DNA of 64,000 nucleotides, from NCBI RefSeq assembly GCF_002339505.1, contig NZ_DDJO01000017.1, positions 165,938-229,937 of the forward strand. Direction: 5' to 3'. Both the position numbers and the translations under genes were made by a program. The notes under the pieces are model-generated. The model was not told the origin of the DNA. It did no database searches and was given only the letters and a program-made list of their open reading frames with translations. This document shows positions 32,953-42,519 of the stretch, one piece after another (the stretch's first letter is position 1; each line of letters begins with the position of its first letter). The DNA is from Corynebacterium sp. UBA2622. GTDB lineage: Bacteria > Actinomycetota > Actinomycetes > Mycobacteriales > Mycobacteriaceae.

Positions 32953-35900
32953 CTACTGCGAATCCTCCTCGGGGTCGCGGACCTTCATGTGGCCCGGGCT
33001 CCACCAGCCCGTGCGGGTGATGTCCTCGTGGTTGATCTCGGCCACCTTCGGTGCCTCACCAACGGAGTTCGTGCGGCGCTCGTACTTGGCCACCGAACCC
33101 CAGTCACGCTGCCAGTCGTGGTTCATGTACCCCGGAATCTCGTAGGAGTAGTTCACCGCCTCGGCCGTGGCGAGGGAGCCGCCGCCGAGGAAGTCCATGA
33201 ACGCGGAGAGCTTCTTCTTGCCCGGGGCGTCGGGCATGATGCGGAACTCGGGGATCTCGGCCACGCCGGCGTAGTGGTTGAACGTGCGCTGGCACGGGTA
33301 CTGGAACGCCACGGACCAGTCGAGCAGGCCCGGGGTGTCCGGGTGGAGGACCTCACCCAGCGGAGCGAGCGTGGGGGCGCGCAGCGGGGTCACGGCCATC
33401 CAGTCCTCGGCCTTCAGCGACGTGTCCTCGCCGACGAGGCGGGCCACGTTGGCCTCCCCCGGCAGGTCCGCGATGGGGTAGCGCAGGTTGCGCCAGGAGG
33501 GGGTGGGGCCCTGGTCGAGCATCTCGACGTCGCCAAGCACCTCGACCTCGCCGTTGTCCTTGCGGGTGCCGTACTCGAGCTTGAGGTCGGTGCCCTCCTG
33601 TTCGACACCGTTGATGTCGTGGTGGGCGATGCGCCCGGCCACCGATGCGACCACGAGCGGGGCGTCCTCGCGGGCCGCGGGGAGCTCGTACCAGGAGGTC
33701 TCGAGCTTTGCGGAGCCCTCGGGGCTGTCGGAGAAGCTGCCCAGGACAGGCACCTTGTTGTAGTCCAGGTTGAACGGCAGGCGCACGGTGGAGCCGTTGA
33801 TGCCACGCAGCTCGGGTGCGCGGTTGCCCTGCGTGTTGGTGCGCGAGGTGGACTGCTCCTGCTCGGAGGCGTCACTGGACTTCGCGTCGGGCGTGGCGTT
33901 TCCGCTGCCGCTGGACCCGTTCGCGTCGTTGGCGTTGGAGTTGCCGGAGGCGTCGCCCGTGCTGGATCCTGTGGTCGCGCCGGTGTTGGTGTTGTTGACT
34001 GGGGCGGCCGCGGCGGTGTTGTCGGAGTTGGTGCGCGAGTCGGCGGTCGCGGCGTTGTCACTTTCCGAGGTGATGTAGGCCGGCACACCCTCTGGGTTGA
34101 ACCCCCGGTGCTCGCCGGCGTCGAGGGAGCGCCCGAGCGGCACGCCGCCGACGGGGGTGAGGAAGGACTCGTTCGTGTCGGTCTCCAGCAGGACGTCCCC
34201 GCCGAGGGCGCAACTGTTGCCGGTGAACGTCTTCACGTTGCCCATGCCCACCGAGTAGGCGGGGGCCTGCGCGACGAAGGCCTTGAGGAAGGTGAGGCAG
34301 GAAAACGCCACCATGAGCACCGCCACGACGGCGATGGGCGCGGACATGATGCCCGCCCAGCGGCCGCGGTCGGTGATCGGCTCGGTGTCCTGGTGCCGCA
34401 GCCCCTGCACGACACCCAGGAGAAGCACGGCGAGGGTGATCACCAGCATCACCGTGTTCGCCTCCACACCCTTGAGCTGGACGGTGCGGTCCCACCACGG
34501 AACGCCGAAGGAGGAGACGTACCACCAGGCGTTCCAACCGGCCAGGGTGAGCGACATGAGGAAGAGCACCGCGGCGATGGCCAGGGTGCGGTTGCGCACC
34601 GAACGCAGCGCGACCTGGCTGAGCACCACCGCGCCGACGGCGGCCGCGGCACCGCCGATGCCGGCGTAGATGCCGAAGTGGTGGGTCCACTTCGTCGGCG
34701 TGAACATGAAGAAGAACGTGGACAGGCCGATGATCATCACCAGGCGCTGAACGGGCCCGGACTCGGCGCCGTTGATGCGCCCGTAGCGCGCCAGCGCCCA
34801 GAGGATGAGGATGACGCTGAACATGAAGACGAACATGGGGAAGCGGCGCGACATCGAACCATCCACCGACTGCTGGAACAGGGTGGAGTAGCGCGTCCAC
34901 TCCGCATACCACTCCAGCGCGGGCCCGACCTTCGAGCGCACGGCGGTGGCCTCCAGCACGGCTGCCATGGTCTGGTCGTGGAACACCGGGATCATCACCG
35001 CGGTGCCGGCACCCAGGAAGGCGGCGACGTAGGCCAGCGCCGGGGCAATGTCCCGGCGGCGGTGCATCGTGCGCAGCAGGGCGGGCAGGCTGACCAGGAA
35101 CACACCCACCGCGGCCAGGCCGGTCGGTCCGCACGCCAGGGTGAACGCGGCGATGACGGTGCCGAGGGCGGCCGGGAACAGCCGGTCCGTGGCGATGGCC
35201 CGCTCGAAGGCGGCCCAGGTGGCGATCAGCCCGAGGGCGATGACCGGCTCCGGGCGCGTGCCGTTGTCGTAGGGCAGCCAGAAGGCGAGGAAGACGAAGG
35301 CTGCCGTCCAGTACGCCACGCGGCGCTGCGCGATGGCGCTGCCCAGGCGCGGCAGGATCGCCCGCGAGAGGATCCACCAAATGAGCAGGCCCGCGATCAG
35401 CGTGGGCAGGCGCATCCACATGGAGGCGGTGGACACCTTGGCAAAGAGCGAGAGCAGGTCGTAGAACGGGGAGCCGAAGGGGGACTCGGGGACGCCGTAC
35501 CAGCGGTAGTAGTTGGCCATGTAGTCGGAGTGGTTGGCCACCCGCGCCATGGTCAGCAGGTAACCGTCATCCGAGGTGTTGGCCCCGAAGACGTGCCAGA
35601 AGGCCAGGACGGCCACGACGACGCCGTCGAGGGGCTTGACGCCGCGCCACTCCTGGCGCAGCCGCGGGATGCGGCGACCGTCGCAGCGGTCCAGCCTCCA
35701 CAGGCTGTACAGGGCGGTCAGGGCGGAGAGCGCCCCGACGACCATCGCGAGCGTCTTCGCCAGGGTCGGGGTGGAGGTGAAGCGCGAGTTGATGTCCACG
35801 TGGGCGCTCAACCCGGCGTCGACAAGCTTCGCGGCATCCCCGTCGAGCTCGGTGTAGATGCCCGTGATCTGCGGCCGGAGGTCCTCGTCGCTCTCCTCCC

Positions 35901-36399
35901 TGAAACCGGTGCCCGGCACCTCGACGCTCGTGCCCTCGCTGTCCGCGCGGATCCGGATCCTCGCGTCACCCGGCAGCGACTTCACCTCGTCGCGCGTGAG
36001 CTCGAAGATGACCTTGTTCACGGAGTTGACCACCACGCCGCCCCCGGGCGCGGTGACGAACATGCCACGGTCGTAGGCCTCGCTCGACGAGTCGGGGAGC
36101 GTGCCCAAAACGGTCGTCTGCCCGCTGCGCAACGACGCGATCGCGGAGACCGGGACGGTCACCTCGATGTCGTCGGGCGCCAGCGAGATCAGCGGCGCGT
36201 TCACCGAGTTCAGGGAACCTTCCTGCGGCCAGTTCAGCGAGGACTGCACCTGGCTGACCGGAAGCAGCGGCGTGAGGACGAAGCAGATGAACGCCAGCAG
36301 GCCGGACACGGTGGCCAGCCGCACGAGGCTTTTCGACGCCCGATCGTGCGCCACCACGGTCGAACCCTCCTGCTGAGTGGGTTTTTCTGGAGCTGTCAC
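32953..36399 (-). CDS. emb: arabinosyltransferase Emb
   Basis: 1148 aa GT-C enzyme that transfers arabinofuranose from decaprenyl-phospho-arabinose to build arabinan. There are about 13-15 membrane segments; the extracytoplasmic NTSDDGYLL segment (about residue 277) carries the acidic catalytic pair. The C-terminal half is extracellular. A Ser/Asn/Thr/Ala-rich stretch lies at about residues 776-861. The GTG at 36399 stands 8 nt after TAGAGT. It is the ethambutol-target family. It is preceded by aftA, 23 bp away. Confidence 0.96.
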   Translation of the reverse strand: MTAPEKPTQQEGSTVVAHDRASKSLVRLATVSGLLAFICFVLTPLLPVSQVQSSLNWPQEGSLNSVNAPLISLAPDDIEVTVPVSAIASLRSGQTTVLGTLPDSSSEAYDRGMFVTAPGGGVVVNSVNKVIFELTRDEVKSLPGDARIRIRADSEGTSVEVPGTGFREESDEDLRPQITGIYTELDGDAAKLVDAGLSAHVDINSRFTSTPTLAKTLAMVVGALSALTALYSLWRLDRCDGRRIPRLRQEWRGVKPLDGVVVAVLAFWHVFGANTSDDGYLLTMARVANHSDYMANYYRWYGVPESPFGSPFYDLLSLFAKVSTASMWMRLPTLIAGLLIWWILSRAILPRLGSAIAQRRVAYWTAAFVFLAFWLPYDNGTRPEPVIALGLIATWAAFERAIATDRLFPAALGTVIAAFTLACGPTGLAAVGVFLVSLPALLRTMHRRRDIAPALAYVAAFLGAGTAVMIPVFHDQTMAAVLEATAVRSKVGPALEWYAEWTRYSTLFQQSVDGSMSRRFPMFVFMFSVILILWALARYGRINGAESGPVQRLVMIIGLSTFFFMFTPTKWTHHFGIYAGIGGAAAAVGAVVLSQVALRSVRNRTLAIAAVLFLMSLTLAGWNAWWYVSSFGVPWWDRTVQLKGVEANTVMLVITLAVLLLGVVQGLRHQDTEPITDRGRWAGIMSAPIAVVAVLMVAFSCLTFLKAFVAQAPAYSVGMGNVKTFTGNSCALGGDVLLETDTNESFLTPVGGVPLGRSLDAGEHRGFNPEGVPAYITSESDNAATADSRTNSDNTAAAAPVNNTNTGATTGSSTGDASGNSNANDANGSSGSGNATPDAKSSDASEQEQSTSRTNTQGNRAPELRGINGSTVRLPFNLDYNKVPVLGSFSDSPEGSAKLETSWYELPAAREDAPLVVASVAGRIAHHDINGVEQEGTDLKLEYGTRKDNGEVEVLGDVEMLDQGPTPSWRNLRYPIADLPGEANVARLVGEDTSLKAEDWMAVTPLRAPTLAPLGEVLHPDTPGLLDWSVAFQYPCQRTFNHYAGVAEIPEFRIMPDAPGKKKLSAFMDFLGGGSLATAEAVNYSYEIPGYMNHDWQRDWGSVAKYERRTNSVGEAPKVAEINHEDITRTGWWSPGHMKVRDPEEDSQ

Positions 36400-36407
36400 G
36401 TCGTGTA

Positions 36408-36413
36408 ACTCTA
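36408..36413 (-). promoter_or_regulatory. emb -10 element (leaderless start)
   Basis: TAGAGT on the minus strand lies 8 nt before the GTG at 36399 and within the short gap after aftA, so emb has its own promoter besides read-through. Confidence 0.45.
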
Positions 36414-36422
36414 CTTTCCATC

Positions 36423-38414
36423 TCACTTGTTACGAACCGCCACAACGAAGGGGCCGATCTGCTTCACGTCCCACGCGGGCGAGTCGAAGGCCGCGGGGTT
36501 GAACAGGATGGCGTCGTAGCGCACGTTGGGCTGGTTGGGGAAGATGTCGTGGGAGATGTGGCTCTTCCAGGGCTCGTCGGGATTGTCCAGGTCGCCGCGG
36601 AAGATGAAGGCGTCCGGGGCGCGCCAGCGCGAGGAGTCCATCGCCCCGGTCAGCTTGGCCGGGTCGGAGAGCTCGCCGAAGGACCCCTCGGCCCAGGCGG
36701 CAAGGTCCTCGTTGCGCAGGTCGAACTCGCCGAGCGGGTTGGCGTAGTGGCTGGTGATCGCGTTGAACCCGTAGAAGGGGTGGTAGGCCATGAAGTTGAC
36801 TTCGTCGGTGTAGACCACGGTGTCGGCGGGGGCCCGCCCGTGGTCCGTGATGAAGGCGGCGACGTCGTTGTAGTAGCGGCCGGCATCGGCGGGGCGCTTG
36901 TCCGCGCGATCGCCGTTGCCGTCGGTGTCGCCGTAGGCCTGGTCGATGTGCGTCTCGTTCTCCCCCGGGATCTGCTGGACGAGTGTGAGTACGGAGGCCG
37001 CGGCCAGGACAGCGGCGGAGGCCGCGACGACCCTCCGGTTTCCCTCGCCCATGCGGGGCAGGAGGTCGGTGCCCGCGCGACCGCTGACGGCCTCGGCCGC
37101 GCCCAGGGCTCCGGCGGTGACGAAGAGGAGGGTGATCAGCACCTCGACCCGGAAACCCAGCAGGGACGTGCCCGCCAGCGGGGCCACCATGGACGCGAGC
37201 GCCCAGAAGTAGCAGACGGCCAGCGCGACGAGCAGGCCCGAGTAGCGGGCGTCGCGTGCCCGGGCGATGAGGAAGACCACGCCGGCGAGGCTGAGCGCGC
37301 CGATGACGGAGAGGGAGAAGAAGGGCAGCGGGAGGACCGTGCCCTCGTTGGGCAGGAAGTGGTTCGCCGTGCTGCGCACCGCGTATCCGCCGAACACCCG
37401 GCGGTACAGGTAGGGGCCCCACGTGATCAGGGCGATGACGATCGAGCCGGTGCCGATGGCCAGAAGGTGCTTGACGGGCGTCCATTTCCGGCCCTCCGCG
37501 AGGAAGATCACTGCGGCGAGGACGACGACCGTCAGAGCCGAGATGGCGGTGTAGAGCGTGTAGAACGTGGCAGACAGGCCGAGGTAGACGGCCAGGCCCG
37601 CGGTGGCGGACTGAGAACCGCGCAGGGCGCGGGCCGAGGCGACGGCCGCCGCCGGGACGAACATGGCCACGATGGCGGCGTAGGGCTCGTCCGCGGTCTT
37701 CGTCAGGATCACGGCGATGGTGATGCCCGCGATCGCCGCGGCGAGGGGCAGCGAGGAGGTGAGTTTGCGCCACACCGGGGTCAGGGCCGAACCCGCCGCG
37801 GCGAGGGAGACGATGGCCCACGGCTGGTAGACCTCCCAGCCCTGCATGTGCAGGACGTTGGCCATCCGTCCGCCGAGCCAGAACCAGCCGAGCGGGTAGA
37901 ACGTCGGCAAGCCGAAGTAGTTCATGTCGTGGTTGCCGAGCTGTTCCGTCATGCGGTTGAGGAACTGGGTGCGGAAGCCCTGGTCGACCTGGATGCCCCA
38001 GAGGTAGAGCTTGGTTGCGCTCAGCGGGACACCCAGCGCGGTGACAACCAGGCCCGCGGGCATGAGGGTGGCCGCAATCTCCGTCAGGGCGGCGCGCCAG
38101 GCTGGCCGGGTGCGCCCCGCGCGATCGTCGCGCATCCACAGCCAGACGAGCCACGCGGTGACGAGGATGACCGCGAAGGAAAACGCGGTGGCCAGCGCCG
38201 GCGTCACGGTGGAGGTGTTGAACGCCGGGAGGGTGACCGAGTGGAGGATGAACCAGGAGAGCAACGCGAAAACACCCCCGCCGACCAGGGCGGCGGGGAT
38301 GCGCCACAGCGTGGCGGGCACGGTCAGGGCATCTCGCCCGGCCGTGCCCGCGCGGGAGGCGGCGGTGGATCCGCCTCCGGTGGTCGGTGGTGTTTCCGGG
38401 TGAAGAACTCGCAT
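36423..38414 (-). CDS. aftA: galactan 5-O-arabinofuranosyltransferase AftA
   Basis: 663 aa GT-C membrane enzyme that adds the first arabinose to the galactan chain. There are 10-11 membrane segments; VDQGFRTQFLNRMTEQ (about residue 141) carries the acidic motif in the first loop, and the C-terminal domain ends about residue 663. The start is the ATG at 38414 (a longer frame to 38444 adds 10 residues). It belongs to the arabinan block with dprE2/dprE1 upstream and emb downstream. Confidence 0.94.
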   Translation of the reverse strand: MRVLHPETPPTTGGGSTAASRAGTAGRDALTVPATLWRIPAALVGGGVFALLSWFILHSVTLPAFNTSTVTPALATAFSFAVILVTAWLVWLWMRDDRAGRTRPAWRAALTEIAATLMPAGLVVTALGVPLSATKLYLWGIQVDQGFRTQFLNRMTEQLGNHDMNYFGLPTFYPLGWFWLGGRMANVLHMQGWEVYQPWAIVSLAAAGSALTPVWRKLTSSLPLAAAIAGITIAVILTKTADEPYAAIVAMFVPAAAVASARALRGSQSATAGLAVYLGLSATFYTLYTAISALTVVVLAAVIFLAEGRKWTPVKHLLAIGTGSIVIALITWGPYLYRRVFGGYAVRSTANHFLPNEGTVLPLPFFSLSVIGALSLAGVVFLIARARDARYSGLLVALAVCYFWALASMVAPLAGTSLLGFRVEVLITLLFVTAGALGAAEAVSGRAGTDLLPRMGEGNRRVVAASAAVLAAASVLTLVQQIPGENETHIDQAYGDTDGNGDRADKRPADAGRYYNDVAAFITDHGRAPADTVVYTDEVNFMAYHPFYGFNAITSHYANPLGEFDLRNEDLAAWAEGSFGELSDPAKLTGAMDSSRWRAPDAFIFRGDLDNPDEPWKSHISHDIFPNQPNVRYDAILFNPAAFDSPAWDVKQIGPFVVAVRNK

Positions 38415-38459
38415 GGATATCAGTTTGTCACACGGCACCGGCAATCCCGTTTTGGAAGG

Positions 38460-39224
38460 TTAGAAGTTCAACCGCCTCATGATGGACGCGGGAACGTGCT
38501 GGAGAACAAAGGAAATGGGGCCGAACAGCTTGTGCACGAACACCGTGCGGTCGCCCTTGAGCGCGGCCTCGGTCGCCGCCTGGGCGACATCCTCCTTGTT
38601 CACGGTCAGCGGCGCCTCGTCCAGGCCCTTGGTCATCTTCGTGCGCACCTGGCCGGGCCGCACCACGGTCACCTTTACGCCGTCGGCGCGCAGCGCCTCC
38701 CCGAGCTGGAGGTAGAAGGCGTCCATCCCGGCCTTGGCGGAGCCGTAGACGAAGTTGGAGCGGCGCACCTTCTGGCCCGCGACGGAGCTCATCGCGATGA
38801 TGGTGCCGTGCCCCTGGGCCTTCATGGCCTGTCCGAGCAGGACGCCCACGGACACGAAGGCCGTGTAGTTCGTCTGCGCGGAGTCCACGGCGAGGGCCTG
38901 GTTCTGCCACAGCTCCTCCTGGTCGCCGAGAGTGCCGAACGCCACGACCGCGACGTCGATGTCGCCGTCCGCGAAGGCGGCGTCGATGACCCCGGGGTGG
39001 GAGCCGAAGTCGGTGGCGTCGAAGTCGATCAGGCGCACCCGACCCGCGCCCGCGCGCTGGACCTCGGCCACGGCGTCGTCGAGACGCGGGGAATCCTGGC
39101 GGGCCGCGAGGGTGACCGTCGGGGCGCCGCCGCGGGCGAGGAGCTCGCCGACGATGGCGAGTCCGATCTCCGAGGTGCCGCCGATGAGAAGGATGTTCTG
39201 GGCTTGGCCTACTGCGTTAAGCAT
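38460..39224 (-). CDS. dprE2: decaprenylphospho-2-keto-ribose reductase DprE2
   Basis: 254 aa SDR enzyme giving decaprenyl-phospho-arabinose from the 2-keto intermediate. IGGTSEIGLAI is the NAD(P) loop, VVAFGTLGD the middle motif, and YGSAKAGMDA the Tyr-Lys pair. dprE1 lies upstream with a 12-bp gap, so the two form an operon and act in sequence. Confidence 0.95.
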   Translation of the reverse strand: MLNAVGQAQNILLIGGTSEIGLAIVGELLARGGAPTVTLAARQDSPRLDDAVAEVQRAGAGRVRLIDFDATDFGSHPGVIDAAFADGDIDVAVVAFGTLGDQEELWQNQALAVDSAQTNYTAFVSVGVLLGQAMKAQGHGTIIAMSSVAGQKVRRSNFVYGSAKAGMDAFYLQLGEALRADGVKVTVVRPGQVRTKMTKGLDEAPLTVNKEDVAQAATEAALKGDRTVFVHKLFGPISFVLQHVPASIMRRLNF

Positions 39225-39236
39225 GGGTGTTCTCCT

Positions 39237-40652
39237 TTAGCTGAGCTCGAGGCGGCGGGACATGTCGGAGGCGAAGACGCCGGTGGGGTCGATCTCGCGG
39301 CGGGTGCGCAGCCAACCCTCCATGCCGGGGTACATCGCGTGGAACTTCTCCGCCGAGGTACGCGATTCCTTGGCCAGGTAGAGGCGCCCGCCGAACTCCA
39401 TGACCTGGTCGTCCAGGCGGTCGAGGAACTCGTGGAGGCCCGGGCGGATGGGGAAGTCCACGCACACGTTCCAGCCCTTCATCGGGTAGGACAGGGGAGC
39501 GCGGTTGCCCTCGCCGAAGAGCTTGAACACGTTCAGCGCCGTGTAGTGGCCGCTGGACTGGATCTGGTAGATGATGTCCTTGAACGGCTCCACCGCGTCG
39601 GTGGGCACCACGAACTGGTACTGCAGGAAGCCCGCGGAGCCGTAGCCGCGGTTCCACTCCCCGATGAGGTCGAGCGGCTGGTAGAACTGCGTCAGGTTCT
39701 TCACCTGGTTACGGGCGGGCGCGCCCATGAGGTAGTAGGCCTCGCCGATGGCCATCAGGGAGAGCTTGTTCATCGTCCATGAGGGGAAGATGTCCGGCAC
39801 CGTCATCAGCTGCGGGGCGTTGAACTTCAGGGGGTCCTTCGCCAGCTTCGGCGCCAGCTCCTCGAGCTGCGCCAGGGTGGCCAGCGAGCCGCGGGAGATG
39901 GTGGAGCGGCCGGTCTTCGGCGGCCCGGAGATGGCGTCGAACCAGGCGGAGGAGTACTCGTAGTTCACCTCGGAGCCGTCCGAGTGGGCGGCGATGGTCT
40001 CGTCGAGGGTGTCCGTGCGGTCCGTGTCCGCCACGAAGTACGCGGTCTCCGTCTTGGTCATGCGGATCTGCGCGCGCAGGATGATGCCGGTCAGCCCCAT
40101 GCCACCGACGGTCGCCCAGAACAGGGTGCCGTCCGGGTCGTCGGTGCTGCCCTCGGGGGTGAGGTGCAGGACGCGCCCGTCGGCGACGAGGAGTTCCATG
40201 GACACCACGTGGTTGCCGAAGGAACCGGCGGTGTGGTGGTTCTTGCCGTGGATGTCGGGGCCGATGGCGCCGCCGATGGTGACCTGGCGGGTGCCGGGCA
40301 GGACGGGGACCCACAGGCCGTACGGCAATGCCGCCTTCATCAGCTGGTCGAGGGTGACGCCGCCGTCGACGTCGACGATGGCGGAATCGGGGTCGATCGA
40401 GTGAATCTCGTTGAGCGCCCGCATGTCCACGACCAGACCGCCGCCGTTCTGGGCGGGGTCGCCGTAGGAGCGGCCCATGCCACGGGCGATGACCCCGCGG
40501 CGCTGGCGCTCGGGGAGGGATTCGTTGTCCGCGGCGACCCGGGCCACCGCCTCCCTGATCACCTCGACGTCGGGGGTGGACAGGACGTGGGCCGTCGAGG
40601 GTGCTGTGCGGCCCCAGCCGTGGAGGGATTCAACGGTTGTGTGAAGTTCCAT
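39237..40652 (-). CDS. dprE1: decaprenylphosphoryl-ribose oxidase DprE1
   Basis: 471 aa FAD enzyme that oxidises C2 of decaprenyl-phospho-ribose. FAD-binding motifs are RGMGRSYGDPAQ and GTRQVTIGGAIGPDIHGKNHH. The GWNVCVDFPI segment contains Cys397 (codon 39462-39464), equivalent to the benzothiazinone-reactive Cys387 of M. tuberculosis. AAGGAG lies 12 nt upstream of the ATG. It heads the leftward arabinan cluster. Confidence 0.95.
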   Translation of the reverse strand: MELHTTVESLHGWGRTAPSTAHVLSTPDVEVIREAVARVAADNESLPERQRRGVIARGMGRSYGDPAQNGGGLVVDMRALNEIHSIDPDSAIVDVDGGVTLDQLMKAALPYGLWVPVLPGTRQVTIGGAIGPDIHGKNHHTAGSFGNHVVSMELLVADGRVLHLTPEGSTDDPDGTLFWATVGGMGLTGIILRAQIRMTKTETAYFVADTDRTDTLDETIAAHSDGSEVNYEYSSAWFDAISGPPKTGRSTISRGSLATLAQLEELAPKLAKDPLKFNAPQLMTVPDIFPSWTMNKLSLMAIGEAYYLMGAPARNQVKNLTQFYQPLDLIGEWNRGYGSAGFLQYQFVVPTDAVEPFKDIIYQIQSSGHYTALNVFKLFGEGNRAPLSYPMKGWNVCVDFPIRPGLHEFLDRLDDQVMEFGGRLYLAKESRTSAEKFHAMYPGMEGWLRTRREIDPTGVFASDMSRRLELS

Positions 40653-40786
40653 GTTCTAAGAGATCTCCTTAGTAGGCATACGCGGACAAGCCTAGCCCGC
40701 ACCCGCCGAAAGTTGGATACGAACACAGCGATACGTGCTGGTAATCACCGCCCGCGCCCACCGCGCCGACCGCGCCGCTGCGGACC

Positions 40787-41023
40787 CTACAGGTCCATGA
40801 TCTCCCGGATCTCCGCGGGCAACTCCTCCTGCGAGGTGATCACCGGGCGCCCCGCCGCCTTGTGCTCGCGCAGCAGGGCGTAGACGCGGGTGCGCGACTC
40901 GGAGTCCAGGAAGGGCAGCTCCTCGGCGAAGAGGCGCGCCATGAAGTCCGACAACGGGGCCTCAATGCGCTGGGCCGCCTCGTGGGTCGCGTTCGGATCG
41001 TCGCCCTTGTAGTGCTTTCTCAT
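40787..41023 (-). CDS. hypothetical small protein, 78 aa
   Basis: 78 aa, charged and helical (KGDDPNATHEAAQRIEAPLS; FLDSESRTRVYALLREHKAAG; ITSQEELPAEIREIMDL). No motif recognised. It diverges from the next gene, with only 37 bp between the starts. ATG at 41023 follows from the length and codon pattern; the longer frame overlaps the neighbour. Confidence 0.6.
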   Translation of the reverse strand: MRKHYKGDDPNATHEAAQRIEAPLSDFMARLFAEELPFLDSESRTRVYALLREHKAAGRPVITSQEELPAEIREIMDL

Positions 41024-41060
41024 GACCGCCCAGCCTAGTGCGCGTCTACCATGGGCCGAC

Positions 41061-41591
41061 ATGGACGCACCCATGGACGCACCCCGGGACAACACCCGGC
41101 ACGGAGAAGACCACGCTCCGAAGCACGCTGCCCCCGAGCCGCACGCCGGCGAGCACAACGAAGCACCCGAGAAGATCGACTACAACGCCCTCGACAATAC
41201 CTTCGGGGGACGCCTCATCCAGGCCGGCTTCATCACCGGGTGGTACGCGCTCGGCGACATCACCGAGCGCACCGCCGCCGCCCGTACCGCCCTGGTGGCC
41301 GCCAACTTGGCCACCATCGCCGCCTTCAACGCCTTTGACGAGGATCCCGCGAACGATCTGACGGCCACGGTTCACGGCGAGGGCAGCCCCGCGAAAACGT
41401 GGGCGGTCATTAGTGGTCTGGGTGCCACCGCAGCCGGTGTCACGGCCGCCAGTTCCGTCCTGCACCGCTCCGCCGCACAGGCGCTGCGTCGGCGCGGCAT
41501 CTCCCGGCCGTGGACCCTGATGGGGGTCGTTGTCGCCGCCGGGTACCTCGCCGTCGAGGCGGCAAAACCGGGGAAGACGGGCACCCGGTGA
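41061..41591 (+). CDS. hypothetical membrane protein
   Basis: 176 aa. The N-terminal 45 residues are polar and rich in His, Pro and Asp, followed by hydrophobic segments of about 20 residues each (FITGWYALGDI; ISGLGATAAGVTAAS; WTLMGVVVAAGYLAVEA). No family recognised. TACCAT stands 8 nt before the ATG at 41061. Confidence 0.65.
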   Translation: MDAPMDAPRDNTRHGEDHAPKHAAPEPHAGEHNEAPEKIDYNALDNTFGGRLIQAGFITGWYALGDITERTAAARTALVAANLATIAAFNAFDEDPANDLTATVHGEGSPAKTWAVISGLGATAAGVTAASSVLHRSAAQALRRRGISRPWTLMGVVVAAGYLAVEAAKPGKTGTR

Positions 41592-41641
41592 CATGAACCG
41601 GGTTGCCGGGCACATCGGGTGAACCGGGAAGCGAAACCGAC

Positions 41642-42508
41642 ATGAGCGAGCTCTCCGGCCAGCACCGCGCGCCGGTCATCGACCTGGCCCTCGCGCGGGC
41701 GCGCCGAAGCGGTGCGCCGCCCCGGCGGCGCACTCTGGTGGTCCGGGTGGCCACCATGAAATCCGACGAAGAGGTGTACCGCTACCTCGGCTTCGCCGAC
41801 GACGCCCGTCTTCCCGAGGTCCAGCACGCGATCGCCGTCGCATTCTCGCTTCCCGACGCCCAATCGGCCCCCGCCCGGTTCAGCGGCGCGCCGGGGGACA
41901 CGCTCGGGGAGGCCCTGGGCGACGGCCGCTCGCCCTTCACCTTCACCTGGGGTCTGTGGCGCTTCGACCTGCAGCGTGTGGAGGAGTACCCGCGCGATCG
42001 CTCGACACCGGCCGCGGTGTGCCTCGCCGGCTCCGGGGATTTCGGGGACACCCCCTTCGACATCACCGGCATCAACCGCCGCCTCATCGGCGACGACCGC
42101 GCCGACGATGTCCTGAGAGCGGCCCGCCCCGAGGTGCGCGACGTGATCACGCGCTCGCGCATGTTTGACTACGTCCTGCTCGTTCAAGCGCTGGACCTCG
42201 GGCGCGGGGGCGTCGACAAGCGTGCCCGTGAGGCGGCGGAAACCCTTCCCCGGGAGCGCGGGGCCGAGGGGCGAGACGCCTACTGGTGCGTGGTGCTCGG
42301 GCTGGCGTGCTTCGCGGACGCGGAGACCACCGACGCGGTGATCGAGTCGACCTTCGAGGCCCTGGGGTGGCCCCGGCGCACGGCGGACGAGGTGCGTGAC
42401 CTGTGCTCGGGTTCGCTGGTCCGGCTCGCGGCGCTGGGGGTGTTCGGCCCGGGGCGCACCTCCCCGGTCGAGCGCGTGGAAGTTCTGCGGGAGCTGCTTC
42501 GGCGGTAG
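41642..42508 (+). CDS. hypothetical cytoplasmic protein
   Basis: 288 aa. LVVRVATMKSDEEVYRYLGF followed by VQHAIAVAFSLPDAQSAPARF resembles the beta-barrel-like pRiA4b ORF3 (IS1096 TnpR-like) fold, but the match is loose. The C-terminal half is helical and contains another copy of the GGCGTCGACAAGC word (42209-42221). No function proposed. Confidence 0.6.
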   Translation: MSELSGQHRAPVIDLALARARRSGAPPRRRTLVVRVATMKSDEEVYRYLGFADDARLPEVQHAIAVAFSLPDAQSAPARFSGAPGDTLGEALGDGRSPFTFTWGLWRFDLQRVEEYPRDRSTPAAVCLAGSGDFGDTPFDITGINRRLIGDDRADDVLRAARPEVRDVITRSRMFDYVLLVQALDLGRGGVDKRAREAAETLPRERGAEGRDAYWCVVLGLACFADAETTDAVIESTFEALGWPRRTADEVRDLCSGSLVRLAALGVFGPGRTSPVERVEVLRELLRR

Positions 42509-42519
42509 ACTGTGCGCCC

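Noticed and set aside
32905..36408. 1167-aa frame on the plus strand opposite emb
   Set aside because: A shadow frame of a very GC-rich gene: low-complexity, Gly/Arg/His-rich, without domains, while the minus frame is a clear Emb protein.
36549..39782. 1077-aa frame on the plus strand opposite aftA and dprE2
   Set aside because: Spans three well-supported genes on the other strand and has no recognisable motif.
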